Of a stretch of DNA of 64,000 bases, positions 9,666 through 17,521 are shown piece after piece (position 1 is the first letter of the stretch; each line of letters begins with the position of its first letter). The notes under the pieces were generated by a model that made no database searches, was not told the DNA's origin, and worked only from the letters and a program-made list of their open reading frames with translations. The stretch spans positions 150,673-214,672 of the forward strand of contig NZ_JAMKBJ010000005.1 in the NCBI RefSeq assembly GCF_027563315.1, written 5' to 3'. Made by a program: the position numbers and the translations under genes. Source of the DNA: Paenisporosarcina quisquiliarum. GTDB lineage: Bacteria > Bacillota > Bacilli > Bacillales_A > Planococcaceae.

Positions 9666-9786
9666 GTTAAATGGGGTAAGGACATGTTTAATCGGGGTAA
9701 CCAAATAGTTAAAAGGGGTTGCCGTGCGATTAATCGGGGTAACCAGCCGTTTAAATGGGGTTCGATCATATTTAATTGTGGAGGAA
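9666..9786 (+). repeat. 21-bp-period intergenic array A (core TTAATCGGGGTAAC)
   Basis: The GGGG (GTGG in the last copy) of the core falls at 9673, 9694, 9715, 9736, 9757 and 9778, exactly 21 bp apart. The 5' half (T)TTAAnn and the GGGGTaAC are conserved while the other 7 bp vary freely. An outlying copy lies at 9602. The last, decayed copy supplies the GGAGG of the following gene. Confidence 0.85.
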
Positions 9787-9794
9787 TCAATGAC

Positions 9795-10268
9795 ATGCCA
9801 ATAAAACAGTATCATTTCGAAACCAACTGGCAGTTTGAAGCAGACATCGAACAGATTTGGGGACTCATTAATGAGTTCAACTATGGAGATTGGTGGAAGG
9901 GTTTGGATTCCAAAAGAATTGGAGAAAGTTCAGTTAAGATTGGCGTTGGAGATCGTTTTAAACTATTTTTCCACACCAAGTTACCATATCAACTTTCTTT
10001 CGAATCCGAAGTCGTGAAAGTTAACAGCCCGACCTACCTGGAGATAAAAGCATTCGGCGAGTTAGAAGGCAGCGGAATTTGGAAGCTGTCTCAGAAAGGT
10101 TCAATTACTCATGTGCAATGTATATGGAACGTGAATTCCAATAAAAAGTGGATGAATACATTGGCTCCCCTCCTTCGACCTGCCTTCGTATGGAATCATA
10201 ACCAAGTGATGAATGAAGGTGCAAAAGGGATTTCCGATTCACTTGGGGTTCGGTTGGTTTCATTGTAA
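9795..10268 (+). CDS. SRPBCC (START-like) family protein, 157 aa
   Basis: A polyketide-cyclase/START-like small-ligand binding fold. WQFEADIEQIWGLINEFNYG at the N-terminus is the first strand and helix of the family; KVNSPTYLEIKAFGELEGSG and SITHVQCIWNVN are the later strands; a C-terminal long helix carries MNEGAKGI. The ATG at 9795 with GTGGAGGAATC upstream was chosen; upstream in-frame codons lie in the repeat array. No ligand can be predicted. It may be co-transcribed with the PhnB-like gene 32 bp downstream. Confidence 0.8.
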   Translation: MPIKQYHFETNWQFEADIEQIWGLINEFNYGDWWKGLDSKRIGESSVKIGVGDRFKLFFHTKLPYQLSFESEVVKVNSPTYLEIKAFGELEGSGIWKLSQKGSITHVQCIWNVNSNKKWMNTLAPLLRPAFVWNHNQVMNEGAKGISDSLGVRLVSL

Positions 10269-10300
10269 ACTAATAGTAGATACGAAAAAGGAGTGATTGC

Positions 10301-10714
10301 ATGGGACAGGCAAAACAAAAAATCCATTCATTTTTAATGTTTGAGGGAAATGCTGAAGAAGCAATCAAAACGTATACGTCACTATTTGATGAGTCTGAAA
10401 TCATTAACATCACTCGTTATGAAGCAAACCAAGGTGGCAAAGAAGGTTCGGTCATGCATGCCACGTTCTCTATTAAAGGGCAAGAGTTCATGGCGATTGA
10501 CAGTAATGTTCAGCATGCTTTTACATTCACACCTGCGATTTCATTATTTGTGACATGTGACTCAGAAGAAGAAGTGGAGCAAGCCTTCGAGAAGTTATCT
10601 CAGGATGGCGAAGTGTTAATGCCCCTAGGAGCCTATCCGTTCAGTACAAAATATGGGTGGATTAACGACCGGTTCGGTGTTTCGTGGCAATTGAGTCTTC
10701 CGATTAATACATGA
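10301..10714 (+). CDS. PhnB-like VOC protein
   Basis: A 137-residue protein of the PhnB/3-demethylubiquinone methyltransferase-like glyoxalase-fold family: FLMFEGNAEEAIKTYTSLF at the N-terminus, EGSVMHATFSIKGQEFMAID in the middle, and the end motif KYGWINDRFGVSWQL. Such proteins are usually of unknown substrate. AAAAAGGAG precedes the ATG with 7 nt spacing. It has a terminator right after the stop. Confidence 0.85.
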   Translation: MGQAKQKIHSFLMFEGNAEEAIKTYTSLFDESEIINITRYEANQGGKEGSVMHATFSIKGQEFMAIDSNVQHAFTFTPAISLFVTCDSEEEVEQAFEKLSQDGEVLMPLGAYPFSTKYGWINDRFGVSWQLSLPINT

Positions 10715-10719
10715 TTGAA

Positions 10720-10743
10720 GGGGTTTCCATTATAGGAAGCCCC
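10720..10743 (+). terminator. Hairpin terminator after the PhnB-like gene
   Basis: GGGGTTTCC-attata-GGAAGCCCC followed by CTTCGTCTTTAT; the stem is strong, the T-run moderate. On the other strand it also follows the small gene 10752-10874. Confidence 0.65.
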
Positions 10744-10751
10744 CTTCGTCT

Positions 10752-10874
10752 TTATCTCTTAGAATGTCTGCTTCGCAAGATTACCTTTTTTAATAATTCT
10801 ACTATTAAAAGTGAGAATAAAATGAATCCAATTAAGCTAAAAGATAGGATGAAAACTGTAAGAATGACACTCAT
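10752..10874 (-). CDS. Small single-span membrane protein, 40 aa
   Basis: Found by reading the minus strand. The protein begins MSVILTVFILSFSLIGFILF, continues with one hydrophobic helix to about residue 25, then ends in a basic tail (KKVILRSRHSKR). GGGGG lies 7 nt before the ATG and begins inside the stop codon of the racemase gene, so the two are translationally linked. The topology would be N-out, C-in by the positive-inside rule. I do not recognise a family. The ribosome site and operon position argue that it is real. Confidence 0.65.
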   Translation of the reverse strand: MSVILTVFILSFSLIGFILFSLLIVELLKKVILRSRHSKR

Positions 10875-10885
10875 TTTTTAACCCC

Positions 10886-11575
10886 CTATTCTAATGCTTT
10901 CTTAACGGCTTCCAGAGCATGTATCACCGTCGTATCAAATAAAGGTACTTCCGCGTCTTCGGGTCTTACTAACAATCCAATTTCTGTACACCCCAAGATT
11001 ATGCCTTCCGCTCCATCATCGACCAATTTCTGAATGACTTTTTGATAGGACTCCCTTGATGATTGCTGAATATCCCCTAGACACAACTCTTCAAAAATCA
11101 CTCTATTTATCTCTTCTCGATCTTCACTATTTGGCACCAAAACCTTCATTCCATTCGATTCAATGCGCGATTTATAAAAGTCTTGTTCCATCGTATATTT
11201 GGTTCCGAGTAACCCGATGGTCCGTACTTCAGACTTTACAATTTGATTTGCTGTGGCGTCCGCAATATGTAAAACCGGAATGCAGATCTTTTCTTCGATG
11301 TGTGTAATGACTTTGTGCATCGTATTGGTACAGATGATAATAAAATCTGCTCCCGCTTTTTCCAAAGACAGTGCCGCATCACCTAATAAACGGCCAGCTT
11401 TTTCCCATTCACCTTCCGCTTGAAAACGTTGCGTCTCGGCAAAGTCCACACTATACAAAATGCACTTTGCGGAATGTAATCCGCCTAATTGCTTCTTTAC
11501 TTCCTGATTGATTAGCTGGTAATACTTAGCTGTCGATTCCCAGCTCATGCCACCTATTAGACCAATCGTTTTCAT
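10886..11575 (-). CDS. Aspartate/glutamate racemase family protein
   Basis: A 229-residue cofactor-independent amino-acid racemase of the RacX/YgeA group. It opens MKTIGLIGGMSWESTAKYY, typical of the family. The two catalytic Cys are present: C82 in IICTNTMH and C196 in LGCTEIG. Length is normal. Aspartate is the usual assignment, but RacX in B. subtilis has other substrates, so specificity is open. GGGGGA precedes the ATG by 6 nt. A 40-residue membrane protein follows in the same transcript. Confidence 0.88.
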   Translation of the reverse strand: MKTIGLIGGMSWESTAKYYQLINQEVKKQLGGLHSAKCILYSVDFAETQRFQAEGEWEKAGRLLGDAALSLEKAGADFIIICTNTMHKVITHIEEKICIPVLHIADATANQIVKSEVRTIGLLGTKYTMEQDFYKSRIESNGMKVLVPNSEDREEINRVIFEELCLGDIQQSSRESYQKVIQKLVDDGAEGIILGCTEIGLLVRPEDAEVPLFDTTVIHALEAVKKALE

Positions 11576-11605
11576 CTACATTCCCCCATCACGGCTGAAT
11601 CGAAA

Positions 11606-12046
11606 TTAGAACACGATTGCTGCTCGCAGATTCGTGCTGCCATTTTCCAAATATCCTTTTAAACAGGTCAGCATATACACCCAACCCTCTTTGTTCCCTA
11701 ATAAGTTATTTATTAAATCTGGATCATTTTCATTCCACCCTGTTTCGTTCACTTCAATGATTGTGGTCGTTTCATTCAGTTCATTCAGCGTAATGGTCAC
11801 CGTGTGTTCTTCCTCTGCTGGTCCCCACTTAAAGACGATTTTCTGATCTTCTAGAATTTCCACTACGGTTAATTCGACTTCTGCATTGTATTCTTCATAT
11901 CTCCAAGTAATGGTCTTGCCCTCTGCCATTTTTTCAGAAGCTGACGAAAACCAAAAATTAGACATTAGCTCTGGCTCAATGAAAGCATTAAACACTTCAT
12001 GTGCTGGTTTCATTATTTTAAATTTCGTATGTACTTGAATAGCCAT
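11606..12046 (-). CDS. SRPBCC family protein (AHSA1-like), 146 aa
   Basis: AHSA1/START-like fold: KPAHEVFNAFIEPELMSNFW near the N-terminus, ITWRYEEYNAEVELTVVEIL, a VFKWGPAEEEHTVTITL strand pair, and the final helix GWVYMLTCLKGYLE. It probably binds a hydrophobic ligand or acts as a stress accessory protein; no substrate is visible. AGGGG lies 10 nt before the ATG. The racemase gene follows 30 bp downstream, so they may share a transcript. Confidence 0.85.
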   Translation of the reverse strand: MAIQVHTKFKIMKPAHEVFNAFIEPELMSNFWFSSASEKMAEGKTITWRYEEYNAEVELTVVEILEDQKIVFKWGPAEEEHTVTITLNELNETTTIIEVNETGWNENDPDLINNLLGNKEGWVYMLTCLKGYLENGSTNLRAAIVF

Positions 12047-12127
12047 ATTTCCGTATCCCCTTTAACATTACGTCATTCCTATATATTCAATATCGGTTGT
12101 CCAACACCTTTAATTAGGAAACTTGAA

Positions 12128-12424
12128 TTATTCATTCACCACATGTATTTGCAATGCAATCGTTTGAGGTGGATCCGATTCCATTAATTCACCAATTGTC
12201 CAAACAAAAACTTCTTGGCCCACTTCATAATTACTTATAAAATCTTCTTCTGGTACCTTCACCCAAACTAGTTCAGAATCTTCCTCTTCAACTAAAATAC
12301 TGCCTGATCTTATATCCGTAACCGTGCCGATGATTTGAGCCCCGCCTTTCATTTCATCTTCTTCAGCAGTACACCCCATCAGCAAGGCGCATAGTATTCC
12401 GATCAAAAACAACATTCTTTTCAT
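12128..12424 (-). CDS. DUF3221 (YobA-like) lipoprotein, 98 aa
   Basis: Signal peptide with lipobox LLMGC (Cys 18). The mature part is a small OB-like barrel with IIGTVTDIRSGSILVEEED, then a turn with EEDFISNYEVGQEVFVWTIG and DPPQTIALQIHVVNE, which fits the DUF3221 pattern. Function unknown; likely anchored on the outer face of the membrane. AGGGG lies 9 nt before the ATG. It is divergent from the quinone oxidoreductase gene. Confidence 0.75.
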   Translation of the reverse strand: MKRMLFLIGILCALLMGCTAEEDEMKGGAQIIGTVTDIRSGSILVEEEDSELVWVKVPEEDFISNYEVGQEVFVWTIGELMESDPPQTIALQIHVVNE

Positions 12425-12566
12425 ATTGATTAGCCCCTTACTTCGTTTCAGAATTAGACGGTTAACCTGGTTAAATGTTCCAGTAACTCTCGTTTTAGGT
12501 TTTAAGTAAAAGGAGTTAGAATGAAAGGAAGGAGAATTATCTCGCGTACATAATGGAGGTTTTACG

Positions 12567-13550
12567 ATGAAAGCACTTATATATCATACATTTGGCGGAC
12601 CTGAAGTATTGGAATACGGTGATATGCCTGACCCGGTAATCGGTTCCAATGAAGTATTAATCCGCATGAAAGCAATCGGCTTGAACTTTGCCGACGTCTA
12701 TAGAAGAAAGGGAAACTATCATTTAGAGGGGAAACCGCCATATATTCTGGGCTATGAAGGCGCAGGTATCGTGGAACAAGTAGGAGCAGATATTCAAAAC
12801 ATTCAAATTGGCGACCGACTGGCATTTGCAGATGTCCCATTTGCCAATGCTGAGCTGGTGGCCGTTCCTCATGATAAAGCCATTCCCCTGCCGGAAACCA
12901 TTTCCTTTGAAGAAGCATCTTCCGTATTGTTGCAAGGATTAACAGCTCACTATTTGACGAAGGATAGTTATGCAATAAAACAGAACGATATCGTGCTAGT
13001 GCATGCAGCAGCCGGTGGTGTCGGACAGTTGCTTATCCAGATTGCCAAGTTACTTGGTGGAAAAGTATTTGGATTGACATCTTCACAAGAAAAAGCCGTG
13101 GCAGCTCAAGAAGCTGGTGCGGATGCTGTTTTCCTTTATAAAGATGACTGGAAGTCTGCAGTTCTTAATGAAACGAACGGCAAAGGTGTCGATGTTGTCT
13201 ATGAATCAGTTGGTTCTACGTTGATGGACAGTTTTGCCGCGACTCGAATCGGCGGAACCGTTGTCTTCTATGGCATGGCTGGTGGGGATCCGGTTTCGGT
13301 GGATCCACGTATGTTAATGGATACATCGAAAACACTGACAGGCGGAGACTTATGGAATGTCCTTACGTCCAGAGAAGAACGTGTGGCTCGTTCAGGCGAC
13401 TTGTTCCGTTGGATGGAAGAAGGCAAAGTACAGGTAGCGAAGCCGACGACTTTTGCTTTGCATGAAGGACAGGAAGCCCATCGTTACTTGGAAAGCCGTC
13501 AAAGCACCGGGAAGATCTTATTGATTCCTGCGAACGGAGAGACAGAATGA
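12567..13550 (+). CDS. Quinone oxidoreductase-like MDR protein
   Basis: A 327-residue zinc-free medium-chain dehydrogenase/reductase. The GroES-like half holds KAIGLNFADVYRRKGNYH and GYEGAGIVEQVG. The Rossmann half holds VLVHAAAGGVGQLLIQIAK for NADPH, without the structural Zn Cys cluster. It probably reduces quinones or enals. GGAGG precedes the ATG by 8 nt. The stop overlaps the start of the metallo-beta-lactamase-fold gene by 4 nt (ATGA), so the two work in one operon. Confidence 0.9.
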   Translation: MKALIYHTFGGPEVLEYGDMPDPVIGSNEVLIRMKAIGLNFADVYRRKGNYHLEGKPPYILGYEGAGIVEQVGADIQNIQIGDRLAFADVPFANAELVAVPHDKAIPLPETISFEEASSVLLQGLTAHYLTKDSYAIKQNDIVLVHAAAGGVGQLLIQIAKLLGGKVFGLTSSQEKAVAAQEAGADAVFLYKDDWKSAVLNETNGKGVDVVYESVGSTLMDSFAATRIGGTVVFYGMAGGDPVSVDPRMLMDTSKTLTGGDLWNVLTSREERVARSGDLFRWMEEGKVQVAKPTTFALHEGQEAHRYLESRQSTGKILLIPANGETE

Positions 13551-14362
13551 TACTATTTCAAAAAGATGGATTGACCGTTTTTCAAAGTGCCCTATGGAAG
13601 ACAACGAGCTCCGTTGTAGAGACCGACGACTTGATTTTAGTTGTCGATCCCACTTGGCTCCCTCTTGAAATTCAGGAAATCCAGGAGTTTGTGGCAAGTA
13701 AACGCAATGGCAAAGAATTGTATTTACTTTTCACACATGGCGATTTTGACCACATTATCGGATACCACGCCTTCCCTGATGCCAAAGTGATTGGCAGCAA
13801 AGGGATGCAGGAACATCCGAGAAAACAGTATAAGCTCGACTTAATCCAGCAGTTTGACAATGAATATTATGTGGAAAGACCTTACCCAATTGAATTCCCT
13901 ACACTTGATTTGGTTATCGAAAAGGATGGTCAGCAACTTATTGTTGGCGGTACAATCCTGACCTTTTATTTATCTCCTGGACACACGCATGATGGATTGT
14001 TTACGGTCATCGAGCCGTCAGGAATTTGGATAACAGGGGACTATCTTTCAGATTTTGAGCTTCCCTATTTATTTGATAGTGCTAATGCATACTTGGAGAC
14101 ACTTCAAAAAGCTCGTTTGGTTTTGGACACGCATAAAATTAACGTATTAGTTCCCGGGCATGGACAACCAACTGACCAAGAAGATGAAATGAAAAAGAGA
14201 ATTGGTTTGTCTCAAGATTATCTTGATAGATTAATTGGGGCAGTGAAAAGCGAGGATACAGAAGCTATTGTGGTATTGGAAAAAGAGATGCCTTTCCAAT
14301 CAAACTTCACGAAAGAATGCCATCTGAAGAACGTAGAAATTATTAGAGCAGAACATACTTAA
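13547..14362 (+). CDS. Metallo-beta-lactamase fold hydrolase
   Basis: A 271-residue MBL-fold protein. The metal motif is HGDFDH (H64, D66, D68, H69), with Asp in place of the second His of the classical HxHxDH. Later metal ligands are SPGHTHDG, ITGDYLSD and VPGHGQP. The HxDxDH form is known in some MBL subfamilies, so it is probably active, but the metal and substrate are not readable. It is translationally coupled to the oxidoreductase. A terminator follows. Confidence 0.85.
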   Translation: MILFQKDGLTVFQSALWKTTSSVVETDDLILVVDPTWLPLEIQEIQEFVASKRNGKELYLLFTHGDFDHIIGYHAFPDAKVIGSKGMQEHPRKQYKLDLIQQFDNEYYVERPYPIEFPTLDLVIEKDGQQLIVGGTILTFYLSPGHTHDGLFTVIEPSGIWITGDYLSDFELPYLFDSANAYLETLQKARLVLDTHKINVLVPGHGQPTDQEDEMKKRIGLSQDYLDRLIGAVKSEDTEAIVVLEKEMPFQSNFTKECHLKNVEIIRAEHT

Positions 14363-14371
14363 ACACATAAG

Positions 14372-14411
14372 AAAACCGCATGGATCGTATACATATCCAG
14401 GCGGTTTTTTC
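14372..14411 (+). terminator. Terminator after the MBL-fold gene
   Basis: AAACCGC-A-TGGAT pairs with ATCCA-G-GCGGTTT, ending in TTTTTT. It probably works both ways, since the next gene is convergent. Confidence 0.85.
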
Positions 14412-14425
14412 ATTTATAATAAAGA

Positions 14426-15178
14426 TCAGTTCTTGTTATCGTCTTGTTGTTTCATGGATTGGATGGTTCCTAATACAACACCCATTACCTGGCCTTTAAG
14501 TGCATCCGGAACAGATTCATTGGAAGGATTGCGATAGATGCAATGATTCATTTCCACATCGTATGTAAATCCAATCTGTGATAATTGTTTCTTCAAAGAA
14601 TCTGGCAGTTGATTGGAACCTGTAGTTTCTTCAAAATACTCTGTTAGGGATACATATAGCTCTACATCATCGAGACTGGAAGAGACAATGAATAGCTTCT
14701 TGTCTGCTGGTAGAATCCATTGTCCTTTCGAACGAATGGAAATTCCGGAATGCTCCAAACCAGAAATACCATCGAGATTCACTCCGAAAATCTGATTGAT
14801 TAATACTCTAGTTTCAGCTCCACTTAGAGCGCCACCATGAATGTCAATGTACCGATCCATTACTTCATTTTTTGGCATCGCCATGATTTGAGCATCCACT
14901 TCCGTAGAGTCAGTAGGTACATTTAAGGAACGACGCAGACTTTCCATTACTGCCATTTGATACTGCGACAAGTGATTGCCGTAGTTTTTTTCTGAAATGA
15001 AATTCAAATCAATTCCAAAAACAGCTTGTACTACTTCACGTACTTCTTTCCCATTTACTGCAGTTCCGAATGATTTTATGTAAAGATCCATTACTTCTGT
15101 TTTTGGCATTTCATTTATCACGTTATAATCTTCGATGCCGATAGCTCTCATAACCGTTGCTGTATATTTATTTTCCAT
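14426..15178 (-). CDS. Protein with an internal duplication, 250 aa
   Basis: Soluble protein of no family I recognise. Two copies of a helical unit lie in the first half: EMPKTEVMDLYIKSFGTAVNG...VFGIDLNFIS (about residues 22-65) and AMPKNEVMDRYIDIHGGALSG...IFGVNLDGIS (about 98-140). The C-terminal part (about 150-235) looks beta-rich and mixed, with WILPADKKLFIVSSSLDDVE. The start was set at the ATG at 15178, preceded by AAAGGTGG at 7 nt; an upstream in-frame ATG at 15223 lacks a site. It stands alone, convergent with the MBL-fold gene. Confidence 0.7.
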   Translation of the reverse strand: MENKYTATVMRAIGIEDYNVINEMPKTEVMDLYIKSFGTAVNGKEVREVVQAVFGIDLNFISEKNYGNHLSQYQMAVMESLRRSLNVPTDSTEVDAQIMAMPKNEVMDRYIDIHGGALSGAETRVLINQIFGVNLDGISGLEHSGISIRSKGQWILPADKKLFIVSSSLDDVELYVSLTEYFEETTGSNQLPDSLKKQLSQIGFTYDVEMNHCIYRNPSNESVPDALKGQVMGVVLGTIQSMKQQDDNKN

Positions 15179-15386
15179 ATCATATCCACCTTTGCTTTCA
15201 ACTAGTTCTCTATCACTCATCATACTAAAAATGTGGTTTCAATTCTTTTAAGGTACCCCACTTTCCCTGTAAATAGTGAATATGGTACAAAGAATATGAA
15301 TTAATTAACTTATATCGCATCGATTGTTAAATGCCATTACACCTAAAGACGTTCGAAAATCTATGTATCAATAAAGGAGTTTAACG

Positions 15387-15905
15387 ATGATTAAAAAACC
15401 TCTACCTGACGAATATCCAGCTTATTACGAAACGTATATCGGTCTGGTGCCTGATGGATTACTGAAAGATATCTTGAACACACAGATGGAGGACTTACTT
15501 GCACTGCTTTCCGATCTCGATGAAGCTCAGGCAAATTTTCGCTATGCCGATAACAAGTGGACAGTGAAAGAAGTCATTGGCCATATCACGGACACGGAAC
15601 GAGTGATGAGTTATAGATTATTGCGAATAGCCAGAGGAGACAGAACGCCATTGGCTAATTACGATGACGAACAATATGTACGGGAAGCTTCTTTCCATTC
15701 CCGTTCTCTCCAGAATCTACTTGAAGAATTGAAAGCCGTTCGCTATGCAACCATTCATTTAATCAATGGCTTGAATGAAGACGCATTTCTGAGAAAAGGT
15801 GTCGCAAGTAAACATGAAATCTCCGCTCGTGCACTGGCTTATATTATTGCAGGTCATGAACTTCATCATGTGAACATTTTGAAAGAAAAATATTTAACGA
15901 ATTAA
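15387..15905 (+). CDS. DinB superfamily protein
   Basis: A 172-residue four-helix bundle of the DinB/YfiT kind. The metal-binding His set is visible: His in KEVIGHITDTERV and the pair in AGHELHHVNILKEKY near the C-terminus. WTVKEVIGHI and LLRIARGDRTPLA are typical. Members are often thiol-dependent metalloenzymes (for example bacillithiol transferases), so a detoxification role is possible. AAAGGAG precedes the ATG by 8 nt. Monocistronic. Confidence 0.85.
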   Translation: MIKKPLPDEYPAYYETYIGLVPDGLLKDILNTQMEDLLALLSDLDEAQANFRYADNKWTVKEVIGHITDTERVMSYRLLRIARGDRTPLANYDDEQYVREASFHSRSLQNLLEELKAVRYATIHLINGLNEDAFLRKGVASKHEISARALAYIIAGHELHHVNILKEKYLTN

Positions 15906-15910
15906 ATAGC

Positions 15911-15939
15911 AAAAGCTGCCCCACTCGGAGCAGCTTTTT
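15911..15939. terminator. Bidirectional terminator between DinB and TerC genes
   Basis: AAAAGCTGCcCC-actc-GGaGCAGCTTTTT lies between two convergent genes, with A and T tracts on both sides. Confidence 0.9.
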
Positions 15940-15942
15940 GCG

Positions 15943-16728
15943 TTATAGAGGCAGATTCTCTTCTTCTGATTCTTCTACCTTCTTTTCCTTCGTCAAGAAC
16001 CAGCCTGCCGCTGCAATGGCGATCAACACGGAGTAGAAGATTAGCTTCCATTGTGTGGAATGTGCAAACTCATATGAAATGACGCCGACGTCTGGATGAC
16101 CCAAAGTTAGGACTGCAAGTTTTACACCAACCCAGCCAACAATGGCGAACGCTGCGATTTCTAATCCCGGTTTTGAATGAAGCAACTTGACGAAGAAGTT
16201 GGCTGCGAAACGCATGATAATCAAGCCAATGAGTCCTCCTGCGAAAATGACCAAGAACTTACCGCCGTCCATACCGCCAATCTCTGGAAGGTTGGTGTTC
16301 GGAAGTGTCATAGCCAAAGCTACTGCTGCTAAAATGGAGTCAACTGCGAATGCAATGTCTGCCAATTCCACTTTGAATACCGTTCCCCAGAAACCTGCTT
16401 TTTTCTTTTCCTTTTTTTCTTTATCGTCGCCTTTGTTACTAAAGTACAACTTCCGAACGATATGATTAATGGCAATGAATAACAGGTAAAGTGCTCCGAT
16501 TGCCTGCACTTGCCACACATCGACCAGAAACGAAATGATAAATAATGAAGCGAAACGGAACACGAATGCTCCTGCAAGTCCGTAAAATAAAGCCTTTCTT
16601 CTTTCAGCTTCCGGTAAATGCTTAACCATAATAGCAAGAACAAGTGCGTTATCCGCAGCAAGCAAGCCTTCAAGTCCTATCAGCAATAATAATACCCATC
16701 CATATTCCATCAAGATTGAAAAATCCAT
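15943..16728 (-). CDS. ykoY: TerC family membrane protein (YkoY/MeeY-like)
   Basis: A 261-residue integral membrane protein with seven or more hydrophobic segments. TerC signature acidic residues sit in the membrane: GLEGLLAADNALVLAIMV near residue 18 and FKVELADIAFAVDSILAAVA near 120. A basic cytoplasmic loop (KEKKEKKK) lies between. TerC proteins of B. subtilis (MeeF, MeeY) load manganese into exported enzymes. The yybP-ykoY riboswitch upstream argues for the YkoY/MeeY type. It is in one transcript with the Spo0M-like gene, with 53 bp between them and no terminator. Confidence 0.88.
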   Translation of the reverse strand: MDFSILMEYGWVLLLLIGLEGLLAADNALVLAIMVKHLPEAERRKALFYGLAGAFVFRFASLFIISFLVDVWQVQAIGALYLLFIAINHIVRKLYFSNKGDDKEKKEKKKAGFWGTVFKVELADIAFAVDSILAAVALAMTLPNTNLPEIGGMDGGKFLVIFAGGLIGLIIMRFAANFFVKLLHSKPGLEIAAFAIVGWVGVKLAVLTLGHPDVGVISYEFAHSTQWKLIFYSVLIAIAAAGWFLTKEKKVEESEEENLPL

Positions 16729-16781
16729 TTCGATTTCCTCCTTTTAGTTTAAGTTTTGTCTAATCTCTTCAAATCAGAAAG

Positions 16782-17183
16782 TTAAACAGATTCAGCAAGT
16801 ATTTGTATAGCATCATGATCCAAGCTTTCGACTCCTTGTTTGAACGAGAGTCGCGACTTAAATCGATAAGATGCATTAAATGCTGGATGCATGGATTTTG
16901 GCAATCTGAATGTGAAAGGAACTTGGTTAGTAGCATCTGATTCAATCAGCTTTGAGGTGAAAATAGTGATGGAATCAATTACTCTTTCATCTTTCACTTC
17001 ATCATTGTCCGTGGTCACCACCAAATCACATTCGATTCGTTTCAGTTGTTGTTCGATTGTGCCACCTTTGAGCAAGAAATATCCCTTTACAAGTTCACCA
17101 GGCCTGTAAATATCTTTCTCTAAAATTAAATCAATCTTTGCCGAACCTATCCCAATTAACGCCATGTATTTCCTCAGTATCAT
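16782..17183 (-). CDS. spo0M: Short Spo0M-like arrestin-fold protein, 133 aa
   Basis: The sequence matches the N-terminal half of Spo0M: IGIGSAKIDLILEKDIYRPG, then GYFLLKGGTIEQQLKRIECD, and FRLPKSMHPAFNASYRFKSR. B. subtilis Spo0M has about 258 residues, so this protein is only the first arrestin-like domain. No C-terminal part is found downstream, and the TerC gene starts 53 bp later. AGGAGG precedes the ATG by 6 nt. It is the first gene after the Mn riboswitch, so its level should rise with manganese, which is unusual for Spo0M. Confidence 0.75.
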   Translation of the reverse strand: MILRKYMALIGIGSAKIDLILEKDIYRPGELVKGYFLLKGGTIEQQLKRIECDLVVTTDNDEVKDERVIDSITIFTSKLIESDATNQVPFTFRLPKSMHPAFNASYRFKSRLSFKQGVESLDHDAIQILAESV

Positions 17184-17252
17184 GTAGATCCTCCTGTTTT
17201 TTAGTTAGTTGAGAGGCTCCATCTCGATTGGTCCGTTTCCAAAATGAAAATA

Positions 17253-17285
17253 AAAAAACCTTTACCGGAAACGGCAAAGGTTTTT
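17253..17285 (-). terminator. Second of two tandem terminators in the Mn leader
   Basis: On the minus strand AAAAACCTTTGCC-gtttcc-GGTAAAGGTTTTTTT. The stem repeats the CCTTT.CC / GGTAAAGG of the first terminator. Confidence 0.85.
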
Positions 17286-17325
17286 GAAAAAATAAAAGAC
17301 CTTTACCAAGATTGGTAAAGGTCTT
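17286..17325 (-). terminator. First terminator, riboswitch expression platform
   Basis: On the minus strand AAGACCTTTACC-aatctt-GGTAAAGGTCTT then TTATTTTTT. The 5' arm is the 3' end of the aptamer, so aptamer folding and termination exclude each other. Confidence 0.85.
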
Positions 17326-17420
17326 GCTAACAACGAAGTCGTTGCCAACAAGGCCGGGAGATTTTAATACCTCCGAAATGACGACCTTGCTGTAAAAGCT
17401 ACTCCCCTTTAGGAGTTACG
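17300..17420 (-). ncRNA. yybP-ykoY manganese riboswitch
   Basis: The minus strand shows the conserved core CTAAAGGGGAGTAGC near the 5' end (17418-17400), then CAAGGTCGTCATTTCGGAGG, TCTCCCGGCCTTG, a hairpin with CAACGACTTCGTTG, and the closing TTAGCAAGACCTTTACC. The order and words are those of the yybP-ykoY family, which binds Mn2+ and, in Bacillus, switches transcription on. It stands before a Spo0M-like gene and a TerC gene, the usual partner of this element. Confidence 0.9.
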
Positions 17421-17438
17421 ATTCAACTAATTACTAAT

Positions 17439-17468
17439 AATATATTCTATTTATAGGTATATTGTCAA
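17439..17468 (-). promoter_or_regulatory. Sigma-A promoter of the Mn riboswitch operon
   Basis: TTGACA (17468-17463), an 18-nt spacer and TATATT (17444-17439). The aptamer begins about 20 nt downstream. Confidence 0.75.
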
Positions 17469-17521
17469 CAAATCTTCCGAGTTAACCATTAAAACACGTA
17501 AAGACTTGTCCAAATCGGGAC

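Noticed and set aside
9528..9815. Minus-strand frame of 95 codons with TP-heptads across array A
   Set aside because: No ribosome site, overlaps the array and the start of the SRPBCC gene; the heptad pattern comes from the 21-bp DNA period.
16782..17183. Spo0M-like gene as a truncated pseudogene
   Set aside because: It has an intact start, ribosome site and clean stop, and no remains of a C-terminal half follow; kept as a short gene.
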